DNA from: JBAVQS01 sp049694275
GTDB lineage: Bacteria > Chloroflexota > Anaerolineae > UBA4142 > SHND01
Direction of reading: 5' to 3'
Assembly (NCBI GenBank): GCA_049694275.1
Contig: JBAVQS010000005.1
Coordinates: 1 to 30,572, forward strand
Length of the DNA: 30,572 bases
Positions 15,857-23,297 of this stretch are shown here, in pieces. Below the pieces are notes generated by a model that ran no database searches, was not told the DNA's origin, and was given only the letters and a program-made list of their open reading frames with translations. Position 1 is the stretch's first letter. The number at the start of each line of letters is the position of its first letter. A program made the position numbers and the translations under genes.

Positions 15857-16498
15857 TTGAAAAAGCAAGCGAAACCGCCGGTTTTCAATGGCGTCACCTT
15901 TACGCAGGAGATCGCAAGCCAGGTCGTCGGCGACGCCACATATCGGCGCTGCCGGTTTGACGGAACGGCGCTCGATCACCGCGAGCTGCGCGAGTGCCGC
16001 TTTGTCGAATGCGCATTCGTGCGCGCCAACCTCACCCTCGCCAGGTTCAACGCCTCGACCTTTCAATCCTGCGACCTGCGCGGGGCGCGCATCGCCGGCT
16101 GCAACCTCTTCAGTGTAACGTTTGAGGATTGCAAGTTGGTCGGGACCGATTTTACAGGCGACGTCACTCTGACCGCGACGACCTTTCGCCGGTGTGACCT
16201 GGACCTGGCGCGGTTTCGCGGGGTCTCGTTAGCCAAACTCGTGTTCGAGAAATGCTCGCTCCAGGAGGCGGACCTGTCGCTGACCGACCTGGAGGAGACC
16301 TCCTTCCTCGCCTGCAATCTTGCCCGCGCCGATTGGACCGAAGCCGCATTCGACCGGACTGACCTGCGCGGCTCGAATCTGACCGGGATGGATTGGCGCC
16401 GGCAGGACCTGGGCGGAACTATCATTACATCCGACCAGTTGCGCGAGATCGCGATCGGAATGGGAATTCAGGTTATCGAGATGGGCATCGCCAAGTGA
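15857..16498 (+). CDS. Pentapeptide-repeat protein
   Basis: A 213-residue protein made almost wholly of degenerate A(D/N)LXX-type pentapeptide repeats (for example CDLRGARIAGCNLF, CSLQEADLSLTDLEETSF, TDLRGSNLTGMDW) from about residue 25 to 180. These fold as a right-handed quadrilateral beta-helix. A C-terminal tail, DLGGTIITSDQLREIAIGMG onward, is typical of a capping helix. Some relatives mimic DNA and protect gyrase, but that cannot be inferred here. The start is TTG: no ATG or GTG is available in frame after the upstream stop at 15803. Two short overlapping ORFs cover this start. Confidence 0.85.
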   Translation: MKKQAKPPVFNGVTFTQEIASQVVGDATYRRCRFDGTALDHRELRECRFVECAFVRANLTLARFNASTFQSCDLRGARIAGCNLFSVTFEDCKLVGTDFTGDVTLTATTFRRCDLDLARFRGVSLAKLVFEKCSLQEADLSLTDLEETSFLACNLARADWTEAAFDRTDLRGSNLTGMDWRRQDLGGTIITSDQLREIAIGMGIQVIEMGIAK

Positions 16499-16568
16499 GT
16501 TGAATTGGAGTAAAATGCCAGACAAGGTAATGCCAGTGATTATTCTCTGGGAGGGTTAAAGAAGCGCG

Positions 16569-17375
16569 ATGAAGATACCCAGGTACTGGGCAAAGGAGAG
16601 TGTGTCTGCTCAGAGTCCCAGCGGGGAGCGGTTCGCCCTCGAGTCCTGGCGCTGGTCGGATGTGAGCGTGGCGGACGCGAAACAGTTGGCGCACGCGCGG
16701 GCGCAGGAATTGGCGGCGCGTGTCCGGCAGGGCGAGACCCTCAATCGCTATTCGTATGGCACGCGGCCGGCGCGCGAAGAGATTATCCGCGGGATTCCGA
16801 GCGCAGGGGGCGAGGTCGGGATTATTACGCGCAATCCCTATGGGGCGCTGGTGCTCAATGCGCCACAGGCGATGTTTATCGATATTGATTTTCCGTCGGG
16901 CAAGACGGCCGCCCCCGAGTTGCAGCGCACCCTGAACGATATCGAAAAATGGTGGACGCAAAACTCGGGCCTGGGGCTGCGCGTCTATCGCACCTATGGC
17001 GGTTTGCGTGTCCTCGTGATGAACGAGCTGTTCGACCCGACCCAGGAACGCGGCCTGGCAATTATGCGTGAGCTCCATGCCGATCCGCTCTATATCACGC
17101 TCTGCAAGGCGCAAGAATGCTTTCGCGCCCGGTTGTCGCCCAAGCCCTGGCGCTGCAACGCCGACAAACCGCCCTCCCGTTATCCCTTTGCGAATGCGCG
17201 GGCCGAAGGAGAATACCGCGCCTGGGAGCGTCAGTACCAGGCGGCGGCCTCCCGCTACGCGGTTTGCCAGTTGCTCGTCCAGTTTGGCCGCGCCGATGTG
17301 CATCCCGGGGTTCTCCCGGTGATCCAGGCGCACGACGCGGCCTGCCTGTCCAATCGACCAATGCCGCTCGCCTGA
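16569..17375 (+). CDS. Conserved-looking protein of unknown function, primase-like residue pattern
   Basis: I do not recognise a named family for this 268-residue soluble protein. An N-terminal MKIPRYWAKE segment, an Ala-rich helix (34-55) and an ITRNPYGALVLNAP stretch (86-99) lead to FIDIDF (103-108, Asp105 and Asp107). Then come RVYRTYGGLRVLV (138-150) and, from Asp172, CKAQECFRARLSPKPWRC (179-196). The order hhhDhD, then a TxGG(L)R turn, then a late Asp with an Arg/Lys-rich strand recalls archaeo-eukaryotic primase folds, with Arg where the motif-II His is expected. This is a structural guess only. Cys179, Cys184 and Cys196 might bind metal. GGGAGGG lies a little far upstream of the ATG. 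Confidence 0.75.
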   Translation: MKIPRYWAKESVSAQSPSGERFALESWRWSDVSVADAKQLAHARAQELAARVRQGETLNRYSYGTRPAREEIIRGIPSAGGEVGIITRNPYGALVLNAPQAMFIDIDFPSGKTAAPELQRTLNDIEKWWTQNSGLGLRVYRTYGGLRVLVMNELFDPTQERGLAIMRELHADPLYITLCKAQECFRARLSPKPWRCNADKPPSRYPFANARAEGEYRAWERQYQAAASRYAVCQLLVQFGRADVHPGVLPVIQAHDAACLSNRPMPLA

Positions 17376-17380
17376 TTCGT

Positions 17381-17506
17381 GGCGTGCGCTCATCACGATT
17401 GCTGGTTACGGTTAACCGTTGGTCACGATGAGCACTCGCCATTGGCGTGCGCTCATCACAATTGCTGGTCACGGTTGACCGTTGGTCACGATGAGCACAC
17501 GCCATA
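17381..17506. repeat. Two tandem 63-bp hairpin units
   Basis: Unit 1 (17381-17443) and unit 2 (17444-17506) match at 58 of 63 positions. Each unit has a terminal inverted repeat, GGCGTGCGCTCATC against GATGAGCACACGCC (unit 2; one mismatch), and a central palindrome, ACGGTTAACCGT in unit 1 (ACGGTTGACCGT in unit 2). The pair fills the gap between the unknown protein and the histidine kinase and ends 9 bp before the kinase ATG. It could act as an operator, a transcript-processing site or simply a REP-type repeat. It has no T-tract typical of a terminator. Confidence 0.85.
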
Positions 17507-17515
17507 AGGTAACCC

Positions 17516-19309
17516 ATGTCCCTGCTTGACTCTGTCTATACTATGGCCCTTGCGGCCTCGGCCATCATATCGGCGCTGCTTGCGCTGTATGCGTGGCCCC
17601 GGCGCGAATCGCGCGGCGGCATCTATTTCTTTCTGCTGATGGTCGCGATCGCCGATTGGGCGTTTGGCGATGCGGCTCAGCTCGGCGTCAATACCTATGC
17701 CGCCAAGTTGCTGTGCATCAAGATCGCGTATGTCGGCATTGTCAGCGTGGCGCCGCTGTGGCTGGCATTTGCCGCGGACTTTAGCCAGCGGGGCGCTTGG
17801 CTCACCCGGCGGCGCTTTTTTCTGCTCTGGCTCGTGCCTCTCCTCATGCTCGTCCTTGTCTGGACCAATGATTGGCACGGCTGGGTCTGGACACAAATTA
17901 CAACTGTCCCCAATGATCCGCAAGGTCCCCTTGTCTATGAACGCGGCCCGGTCGCGCTGGCTTTTCCCATCTATTCTTATGCACTGCTGCTCGTCGGCGC
18001 CATTCTGGTGTTCCAGGCGACGAGAGGCGCACCCGTCCTCTATCGCAAGCAGGCCTGGACGCTGTTGGCGGGCCTGGCCGTGCCGTGGCTTGGCAATGTG
18101 CTCTATTTCCTGCGACTGGTTTCGCTGCCCGGGCTGGATATTACCCCGATCGCTTTTGCTATCGGCGCGACCATCCTGGCCTGGGGAATTGTGCGCTATC
18201 GAATATTGGACCTGCTCCCCGTGGCGCGCGATGTCATTGTTCAAGAGATGAATGACGGCGTGCTGGTGCTGGATACGCAGGAGCGAATCGTCGATATCAA
18301 CCCGGCCGCATACCGCTTGATCGGGTATGATGCCGGGAACGCTATCGGCCGTCCGGTTCGAGAGGTCCTGCCGCCGTGGTCCGACCTGTCCGAATCATTT
18401 GGCGAACGGGCGCGGGTGCGGGACGAGATCGAGTTGATCGAAGAGACGGGCCGGCGCTATCTGGACCTGCATATCTCGCCGGTCTATGATTCTCGCAAGC
18501 GGGTTGCGGGGCGGTTGATCGTCCTGCGCGATATTACGAGTCTCAAGCAGACGGAAGCACGGCTGCAAAAGTATGCGCACGAGCTGGAAGAGCGCAACGA
18601 CGAGCTGGATGCCTTTGCGCACACCGTGGCGCATGACCTCAAGAACTCGCTGGCGTCGATGGTGACGGCCAGCCTGCTCCTCGAATCCTACCGACAACGC
18701 TTGCCCGACCAGGAGGTTGCGGGCAGCTTGCAAAATATTACACGCACCGGAAAAAAAGGGATCGAGGTGATTAATGAGTTGATGTTGCTCGCCGGCGTGA
18801 GGCACAAAGAACATTTTCAATTGGGGCCGGTGGATATGCGGGTGGTGGTGGCCGAGGCGGAAAAGCGTCTTGCCGACATGGTGGCCCAGGCCCATGCCCA
18901 GGTGCAGTCGCCCGATGCTTGGCCCGCGGTGGTGAGTTATGCCCCCTGGCTTGAAGAGGTGTGGCTCAATTATATCAGCAACGCAGTCAAATATGGCGGC
19001 AATCCCCCCTCCATCCAGTTGGGCTTTGACGAGCTGGCCCCGGTCGACGGCAAGGGCGCGTTCATCCGGTTCTGGGTGCGCGATAACGGGGCCGGGCTAA
19101 CGCCGGAGGAACAAGCCGAACTGTTTGCCGAGTTTGCGCGTGCTGGCCAGAACGAGCGCGAAGGATATGGTCTGGGCCTGTCGATTGTGCGCCGCATCGT
19201 CACGAAATTGGGCGGCCAGGTTGGCCTTGAGAGTCAGGTCGGGCAGGGGAGCAAGTTCTGGTTTATGCTTCCGGCCCAATCTAAAGAATCCCCCCGGAAC
19301 CCGGCATGA
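17516..19309 (+). CDS. Sensor histidine kinase, 7TM-PAS-HisKA-HATPase
   Basis: A 597-residue membrane kinase. Residues 1-230 contain about seven hydrophobic helices matching the histidine-kinase N-terminal 7TM sensor region. A PAS domain follows (about 235-345, MNDGVLVLDTQERIVDINPA). A dimerisation/phosphoacceptor helix carries His373 in AHTVAHDLKNSL. The ATPase domain has the N box (LNYISNAVKYGG, Asn485/Asn489), G1 DNGAG (523-527) and G2 GYGLGLSIV. All catalytic motifs look intact. No response regulator is in the window, so its partner lies elsewhere. The stop overlaps the ATG of the next gene (ATGA), implying translational coupling. The tandem hairpin units lie just upstream and overlap any leader. 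Confidence 0.92.
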   Translation: MSLLDSVYTMALAASAIISALLALYAWPRRESRGGIYFFLLMVAIADWAFGDAAQLGVNTYAAKLLCIKIAYVGIVSVAPLWLAFAADFSQRGAWLTRRRFFLLWLVPLLMLVLVWTNDWHGWVWTQITTVPNDPQGPLVYERGPVALAFPIYSYALLLVGAILVFQATRGAPVLYRKQAWTLLAGLAVPWLGNVLYFLRLVSLPGLDITPIAFAIGATILAWGIVRYRILDLLPVARDVIVQEMNDGVLVLDTQERIVDINPAAYRLIGYDAGNAIGRPVREVLPPWSDLSESFGERARVRDEIELIEETGRRYLDLHISPVYDSRKRVAGRLIVLRDITSLKQTEARLQKYAHELEERNDELDAFAHTVAHDLKNSLASMVTASLLLESYRQRLPDQEVAGSLQNITRTGKKGIEVINELMLLAGVRHKEHFQLGPVDMRVVVAEAEKRLADMVAQAHAQVQSPDAWPAVVSYAPWLEEVWLNYISNAVKYGGNPPSIQLGFDELAPVDGKGAFIRFWVRDNGAGLTPEEQAELFAEFARAGQNEREGYGLGLSIVRRIVTKLGGQVGLESQVGQGSKFWFMLPAQSKESPRNPA

Positions 19310-19884
19310 ATCGAGATTTCTCGGATGCGCCACCATCTGCATCTCTTTTATCGAAACCCCATCTGGTGGGGCGGCTCCGTGCGGGGCTTGAAAATGCCAT
19401 CATGACTGCGCTGGCGCCGCTCGACGGTCCGGGCACCGTCTTTCGCTGGGTGTTCAAGGTCCCACTCCTCTTCGATCGACTCGGTCTGCATCGACTGCTC
19501 CCCCCGCATGTTCTCATCCTCACCACAATTGGCCGCAAATCCGGTCAGCCGCGCAAAACCCCGCTTGAGTACATGTATGATCCTGCAACAGATACCTATC
19601 AGGTCATGGCGGGATGGGCAGGGAAAACAGACTGGTACCGCAACGCGCGGGCGAACCCGAACGTCGTCGTGCAGGTTGGCTCCCGGTCATTCCCAGCGAC
19701 AGCCGTCCCGCTGCCGGATGATCGGGTCGCTCAAGCATTGATCGATATTACGCGGATGAATCCCGGTTCCCTCAAGATCTGGTCGCGCTGGGCGGGACGA
19801 CCGCTGGATGGCTCCGAGGCGAGCCTGAGACAGGCAACCCCCTATTTCCCAATGTTATGCCTTGTACCAAGCATGAAGAAATGA
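19306..19884 (+). CDS. Nitroreductase-family deazaflavin (F420)-dependent oxidoreductase
   Basis: A 192-residue protein of the DDN / DUF385 split-barrel family. The diagnostic part is ILTTIGRKSGQPRKTPLEYM (about residues 70-89), followed by VMAGWAGKTDWYRNARANPN, which in relatives binds the deazaflavin cofactor F420. Members reduce quinones or nitro compounds with F420H2. The first ~40 residues form an N-terminal extension with an amphipathic helix. The ATG overlaps the histidine kinase stop by four bases, so the two are made together; a link of a sensor to a redox enzyme is inferred from this only. Confidence 0.85.
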   Translation: MNRDFSDAPPSASLLSKPHLVGRLRAGLENAIMTALAPLDGPGTVFRWVFKVPLLFDRLGLHRLLPPHVLILTTIGRKSGQPRKTPLEYMYDPATDTYQVMAGWAGKTDWYRNARANPNVVVQVGSRSFPATAVPLPDDRVAQALIDITRMNPGSLKIWSRWAGRPLDGSEASLRQATPYFPMLCLVPSMKK

Positions 19885-19923
19885 CGCCAATCTCGTGCTA
19901 AACTATAGCCCAGGAGGAGAGCT

Positions 19924-20283
19924 ATGACAGAAGTGGTCAACCTGGGCGCCAAGTTCGATCTCATCCAGGAATATTGGCATCCACGCATCGTGGGCGAGTT
20001 GAATGATTCGTACGTCAAGCTCGCCAAGCTCAAGGGCGAGTTTGTGTGGCATCATCACGAGACCGAGGACGAGTTGTTCCTCGTGGTCAAGGGCACGCTC
20101 CACATCAAGCTGCGGGACGGCGAGCTGGTTATCAACCCGGGCGAGTTTACCATCATCCCGCGCGGGGTCGAGCATCTGCCCGTCGCCGAGCAGGAGGTGG
20201 AGGTCCTCTTGCTGGAACTGAAATCGACGGTGAATACCGGTACGGTGACGAACGAACGCACCGTGGCGAGCGAATGGGTCTAG
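19924..20283 (+). CDS. Small metal-binding cupin protein
   Basis: A 119-residue single-domain cupin. The first cupin motif, FVWHHHETEDELFLVVKG (about 40-57), supplies His ligands and a Glu. The second, PRGVEHLPV near 79-87, supplies the last His. All usual metal ligands appear present. Such stand-alone cupins can be isomerases, dioxygenases or binding proteins, so no reaction is assigned. AGGAGGAG precedes the ATG. The next gene, a hydantoinase, starts 3 bp after the stop, so the cupin is the first gene of a four-gene operon and may help handle the same substrate class. Confidence 0.87.
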   Translation: MTEVVNLGAKFDLIQEYWHPRIVGELNDSYVKLAKLKGEFVWHHHETEDELFLVVKGTLHIKLRDGELVINPGEFTIIPRGVEHLPVAEQEVEVLLLELKSTVNTGTVTNERTVASEWV

Positions 20284-20286
20284 CCT

Positions 20287-21726
20287 ATGATTTACGATCT
20301 GGTTATCAAGAATGGAACGCTGGTGACGGCCAGCGAGACCTACCAGGGAGACCTGGCGATTGCCGGGGGGCGGATTGCTGCAACCGGTACAGCCCTTGAA
20401 GGCGTCGAGACGATTGACGCTACAGGGCTGCTCGTCATGCCGGGCGGGGTGGACCCGCACGTACATCTCGAATACCCACAAGGCGCGTTTCAGGTGGTAT
20501 CGAGCGATGACTGGCTGACTGGCACGGTGGCGGCGGCGTGCGGCGGAACCACGACGATCATTGATTTTGTCGAAGCGCGACCGGGCGAGACGTGGATGCA
20601 AGCGTTTGACAAGCGTATGGCTCAGGCCGAGCCGCAGGTGGTGATCGATTATGGCCTGCACATGAGCTTTAATCGCGCTGACCCGGCCAGCGTGGCCGAA
20701 GCGCCGGCGGTGATCGCCGCGGGCATGACGAGTTTCAAGATTTATATGGCCTATCAGGGAATCCGGCTCGACGACGCCGAGATGCTTGTGGCCCTTGAAA
20801 CGCTGCGCGACCACGGCGGCCTGCCGATTATCCATGCCGAGAACCATTACGTCATTATGCGGTTGGTGGAAGAGCAGTTGGCGCAGGGGCATGTCGAGCC
20901 GCGCTGGCATCCCGTGACCCGGCCGGTGGCGGGGGAGGCGGAGGCGACGGACCGCGCGTTGGCTCTCGCCGAGATTGTCGGTGTGCCGATGCACATTGTG
21001 CATGTGAGCGCCGCACGTGGCGCGGACATCATCCGCGAATATCGCGAGCGCGGGCGGCCCGTCACAGGTGAAGTGTGCACTCAGCACCTGCTTCTGACTG
21101 CGCAATGTTATGAACAGCCGGGGTTTGAGGCGGCCAGGTATAGCATGGCGCCGCCCCTGCGGACGAGCCAGGATAACGCCGCGCTGTGGGCCGATCTCCA
21201 TGCGGGGACCCTTGATTTCGTCGTCACCGATCACTGTCCCTTTACGCTGTCCCAAAAACGGGGCGAGCGGCGCACCCCGCCGTTCCGCAAACTCCCCACC
21301 GGCATTGTCCCCAATCCCCCCCCAGAGCCGTGGTCGCAAGGACTGCCGCGCTTTAATCAGATTCCGGGCGGCGCACCGGGAATCGAGACGCGCATCCCGC
21401 TGACCTATCACTATGGCGTGAACCAGCGCCGCCTTTCGCTCAACGAGTTTGTGAATGTCACCAGTACGGCCGCCGCCAAGCTTTACGGACTCTATCCGCG
21501 CAAGGGGAGCCTGGCGCCGGGCGCGGATGCCGACATCCTGTTGTTCGATCCAAACCGTGAGGTGACGATCACAGCCGAATCGCTTCACCAGAATTGTGAC
21601 TATACACCCTACGAAGGATTCCAGGTCAAGGGATGGCCGCATACGGTCCTCAGCCGTGGCGAGGTGATTGTGCGGGGGGGTGAGTTCACGGGCCGCATCG
21701 GACGGGGCCAGTATCTCAAACGATGA
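20287..21726 (+). CDS. hydA: Dihydropyrimidinase / D-hydantoinase
   Basis: A 479-residue cyclic amidohydrolase. The binuclear metal site is complete: His58 and His60 in DPHVHLE, Lys151 (the carbamylated lysine) in SFKIYMAY, His183 in IIHAEN, His239 in IVHVSA and Asp315 in VVTDHCPF. Length and order fit dihydropyrimidinase, which opens dihydrouracil, dihydrothymine or related hydantoin rings in pyrimidine degradation. Close relatives with the same site act on other cyclic amides (allantoin, phenylhydantoin), so the substrate is not certain. It sits between a cupin (3 bp gap) and a GNAT gene (ATGA overlap). A beta-ureidopropionase partner is not in the window. Confidence 0.93.
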   Translation: MIYDLVIKNGTLVTASETYQGDLAIAGGRIAATGTALEGVETIDATGLLVMPGGVDPHVHLEYPQGAFQVVSSDDWLTGTVAAACGGTTTIIDFVEARPGETWMQAFDKRMAQAEPQVVIDYGLHMSFNRADPASVAEAPAVIAAGMTSFKIYMAYQGIRLDDAEMLVALETLRDHGGLPIIHAENHYVIMRLVEEQLAQGHVEPRWHPVTRPVAGEAEATDRALALAEIVGVPMHIVHVSAARGADIIREYRERGRPVTGEVCTQHLLLTAQCYEQPGFEAARYSMAPPLRTSQDNAALWADLHAGTLDFVVTDHCPFTLSQKRGERRTPPFRKLPTGIVPNPPPEPWSQGLPRFNQIPGGAPGIETRIPLTYHYGVNQRRLSLNEFVNVTSTAAAKLYGLYPRKGSLAPGADADILLFDPNREVTITAESLHQNCDYTPYEGFQVKGWPHTVLSRGEVIVRGGEFTGRIGRGQYLKR

Positions 21727-22295
21727 TTCAAATCAGGCCGCTGGCAACCGTTGACCCTGTTGCATTCGAGCGCATCATGTCGGGCTATGTTTCGAATGAG
21801 AAATATGTCGTGACCAAACAGGAAGCGCCCGAGCGCACGACGATTACGCTTGAGCTCGTCCGGCTCGATACGCCCTACGTCAAGCGCTGGCCGTTGACCG
21901 GCGAGGACTGGGAACGGTATGCCGCGATAATGCCGCTGGGCTATTCACTGGGCGCTTTTGATGATGCACTCCTGGTCGGAATTGCGCTCTGCTCCCCGCA
22001 TGAATGGAACAAGACCTTGTGGGTGGATGAGTTTCATATCGCCGAGAGCCATCAGCGGCGTGGGGTTGGCCGGCAATTGATGGCGCAGGTCGCCGAGCGG
22101 GGATGTGCCGGTGGGTATCGCATCCTGGGCCTTGAAGCGCAGAATACGAATGTTCCCGCGATTCGCTTTTACCGCGCCGTGGGCTTTACCCTCGACGGTG
22201 TCGATGTCTCACTCTATACCAACAATGATCTGCTCCCCGGTCGAGAGGTCGCCGTGTTTATGAAAAGGCCGCTGGAGGCGACCCATGACAAATGA
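21723..22295 (+). CDS. GNAT family N-acetyltransferase
   Basis: A 190-residue GNAT protein. Motif A reads HIAESHQRRGVGRQLM (about 105-120) with the Q-x-x-G-x-G acetyl-CoA pyrophosphate loop. Motif B is NVPAIRFYRAVGF (about 143-155). The N-terminal ~95 residues are of variable type and probably choose the acceptor. The start ATG overlaps the hydantoinase stop (ATGA), and its own end overlaps the methyltransferase start by 11 bp, so these genes are translationally coupled. The acceptor is unknown; within this operon it might be an amine or amino acid product. Confidence 0.9.
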   Translation: MIQIRPLATVDPVAFERIMSGYVSNEKYVVTKQEAPERTTITLELVRLDTPYVKRWPLTGEDWERYAAIMPLGYSLGAFDDALLVGIALCSPHEWNKTLWVDEFHIAESHQRRGVGRQLMAQVAERGCAGGYRILGLEAQNTNVPAIRFYRAVGFTLDGVDVSLYTNNDLLPGREVAVFMKRPLEATHDK

Positions 22296-23118
22296 CAAGA
22301 TCCACTTTACAAAAGAAAAAGAAACGATGCTCATGACCTTGAGCGGTCGAGCGATTCAGAGCCAGTGGAAGAATCCCATCTTGCGCGATCCCTGGGCTGA
22401 AGAAGCGATGCGGCATATTGATTACGACATCAGCAAGCAATACAGGGGAGTGGGCTCGTGGAGCATGTGGAGCGAGATCGGATGTACCATCATCGCCACG
22501 CGCGCCGCGACCTTTGATCTGCTCACGACCCGCTATCTGGCCGATCACCCGGATGCGATCGTGCTCCACCTGGGCTGCGGCATGGACAGCCGTGTCTTCC
22601 GTGTCGATCCACCTGCCAGTGTCCAGTGGCTCGACGTGGATTACCCCGATGTGATTGACCTGCGCCGCCAACTGTTTCCCGAACGGCGCGACTGCCACCT
22701 GATCGGTGCACGGCTGGAGGATTTGCGCTGGTTGGACGAGATTCCACGGGACCGGCCCGGGCTGCTTATCGCCGAGGGGGTGCTGCACTACCTGAGCGAA
22801 ACGGATGTGAAAGCGCTCCTCAATGCGGTGGTCGCTTACTTCCCCGGCGGTCAGATGATCTTTGATATCTGCAATTCGTTGATTGTGAAAAGAGCGGGCT
22901 CGAACGTCGGGGGCACGGGTGCAGCCTACAAATGGGGCCTTGATGATCCTCAGGACATTAAGCAATTGGAGCCGAAGCTAGAACTGATCAAGGAATTCAG
23001 ACCCAGCGAACTGGTCGCGTTTTCCCGCTTCCCGTTCTGGTTGCGGGCGCTTTTCCGCGCCATGGAGGTCAACTCCACGCTGCGCAGAACGGAACGTACG
23101 ATCGTCTACCGATATTAG
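22285..23118 (+). CDS. Class I SAM methyltransferase, LCM / TcmP-like family
   Basis: A 277-residue protein. Residues 93-103 (VLHLGCGMDSR) form the SAM-binding motif I, followed by WLDVDYPDVIDLRR (115-128), the acidic loop typical of leucine carboxyl methyltransferase-like enzymes, and LIAEGVLHYLSE near 155-166. These features place it in the LCM/TcmP group of O-methyltransferases; many act on secondary metabolites. The ATG overlaps the end of the GNAT gene. The residual Mg-ATPase fragment and a minus-strand terminator follow. No terminator for the plus strand was found. Confidence 0.88.
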   Translation: MTNDKIHFTKEKETMLMTLSGRAIQSQWKNPILRDPWAEEAMRHIDYDISKQYRGVGSWSMWSEIGCTIIATRAATFDLLTTRYLADHPDAIVLHLGCGMDSRVFRVDPPASVQWLDVDYPDVIDLRRQLFPERRDCHLIGARLEDLRWLDEIPRDRPGLLIAEGVLHYLSETDVKALLNAVVAYFPGGQMIFDICNSLIVKRAGSNVGGTGAAYKWGLDDPQDIKQLEPKLELIKEFRPSELVAFSRFPFWLRALFRAMEVNSTLRRTERTIVYRY

Positions 23119-23154
23119 GACGCCAGTTCGGAATCACGAGCCTGAGCCGTGTGA

Positions 23155-23259
23155 AAGGGAATTTGCGGCTATTTCGCCTTTCTCGTGTTTGCCGTGGCGA
23201 CCTATCTCGTTCTCGTCGAGATGGTCAAGCGGCGGCTCTTGAAGCGGCTGTTCGGATAA
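23155..23259 (+). pseudogene. 3' remnant of a P-type (Mg-transport-like) ATPase
   Basis: A 34-codon open stretch after a TGA at 23152 ends with TAA at 23257. It reads GYFAFLVFAVATYLVLVEMV then KRRLLKRLFG: a last membrane helix followed by a basic tail. This matches the C-terminal end of MgtA/MgtB-type P-ATPases, whose last helix has the form YL.LVE.VKRR. No other part of the ATPase is present upstream, where the methyltransferase gene ends, so it is a truncated relic. The match is by eye and the segment is short. Confidence 0.55.
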
Positions 23260-23290
23260 AAAGAGCGGATGGGAACGCTTCCCATCCGCT
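23258..23290 (-). terminator. Intrinsic terminator of the minus-strand alpha/beta hydrolase
   Basis: A perfect 12-bp stem, AGCGGATGGGAA (23264-23275) with TTCCCATCCGCT (23279-23290), has a 3-nt loop. On the minus strand it is followed by CTTTTT (from 23263 down to 23258). It lies 7 bp beyond the stop of the hydrolase gene. Confidence 0.92.
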
Positions 23291-23297
23291 TGAGCTA

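Noticed and set aside
17381..17506. Riboswitch or intrinsic terminator
   Set aside because: The structure is a duplicated simple palindrome with no T-tract and no recognisable aptamer core, so it is listed as a repeat.
19903..21642. 579-codon open frame on the minus strand
   Set aside because: It lies opposite the cupin and hydantoinase genes, whose motifs are complete; its translation is Arg/His-rich with no family signature, as expected of a GC-rich antisense frame.
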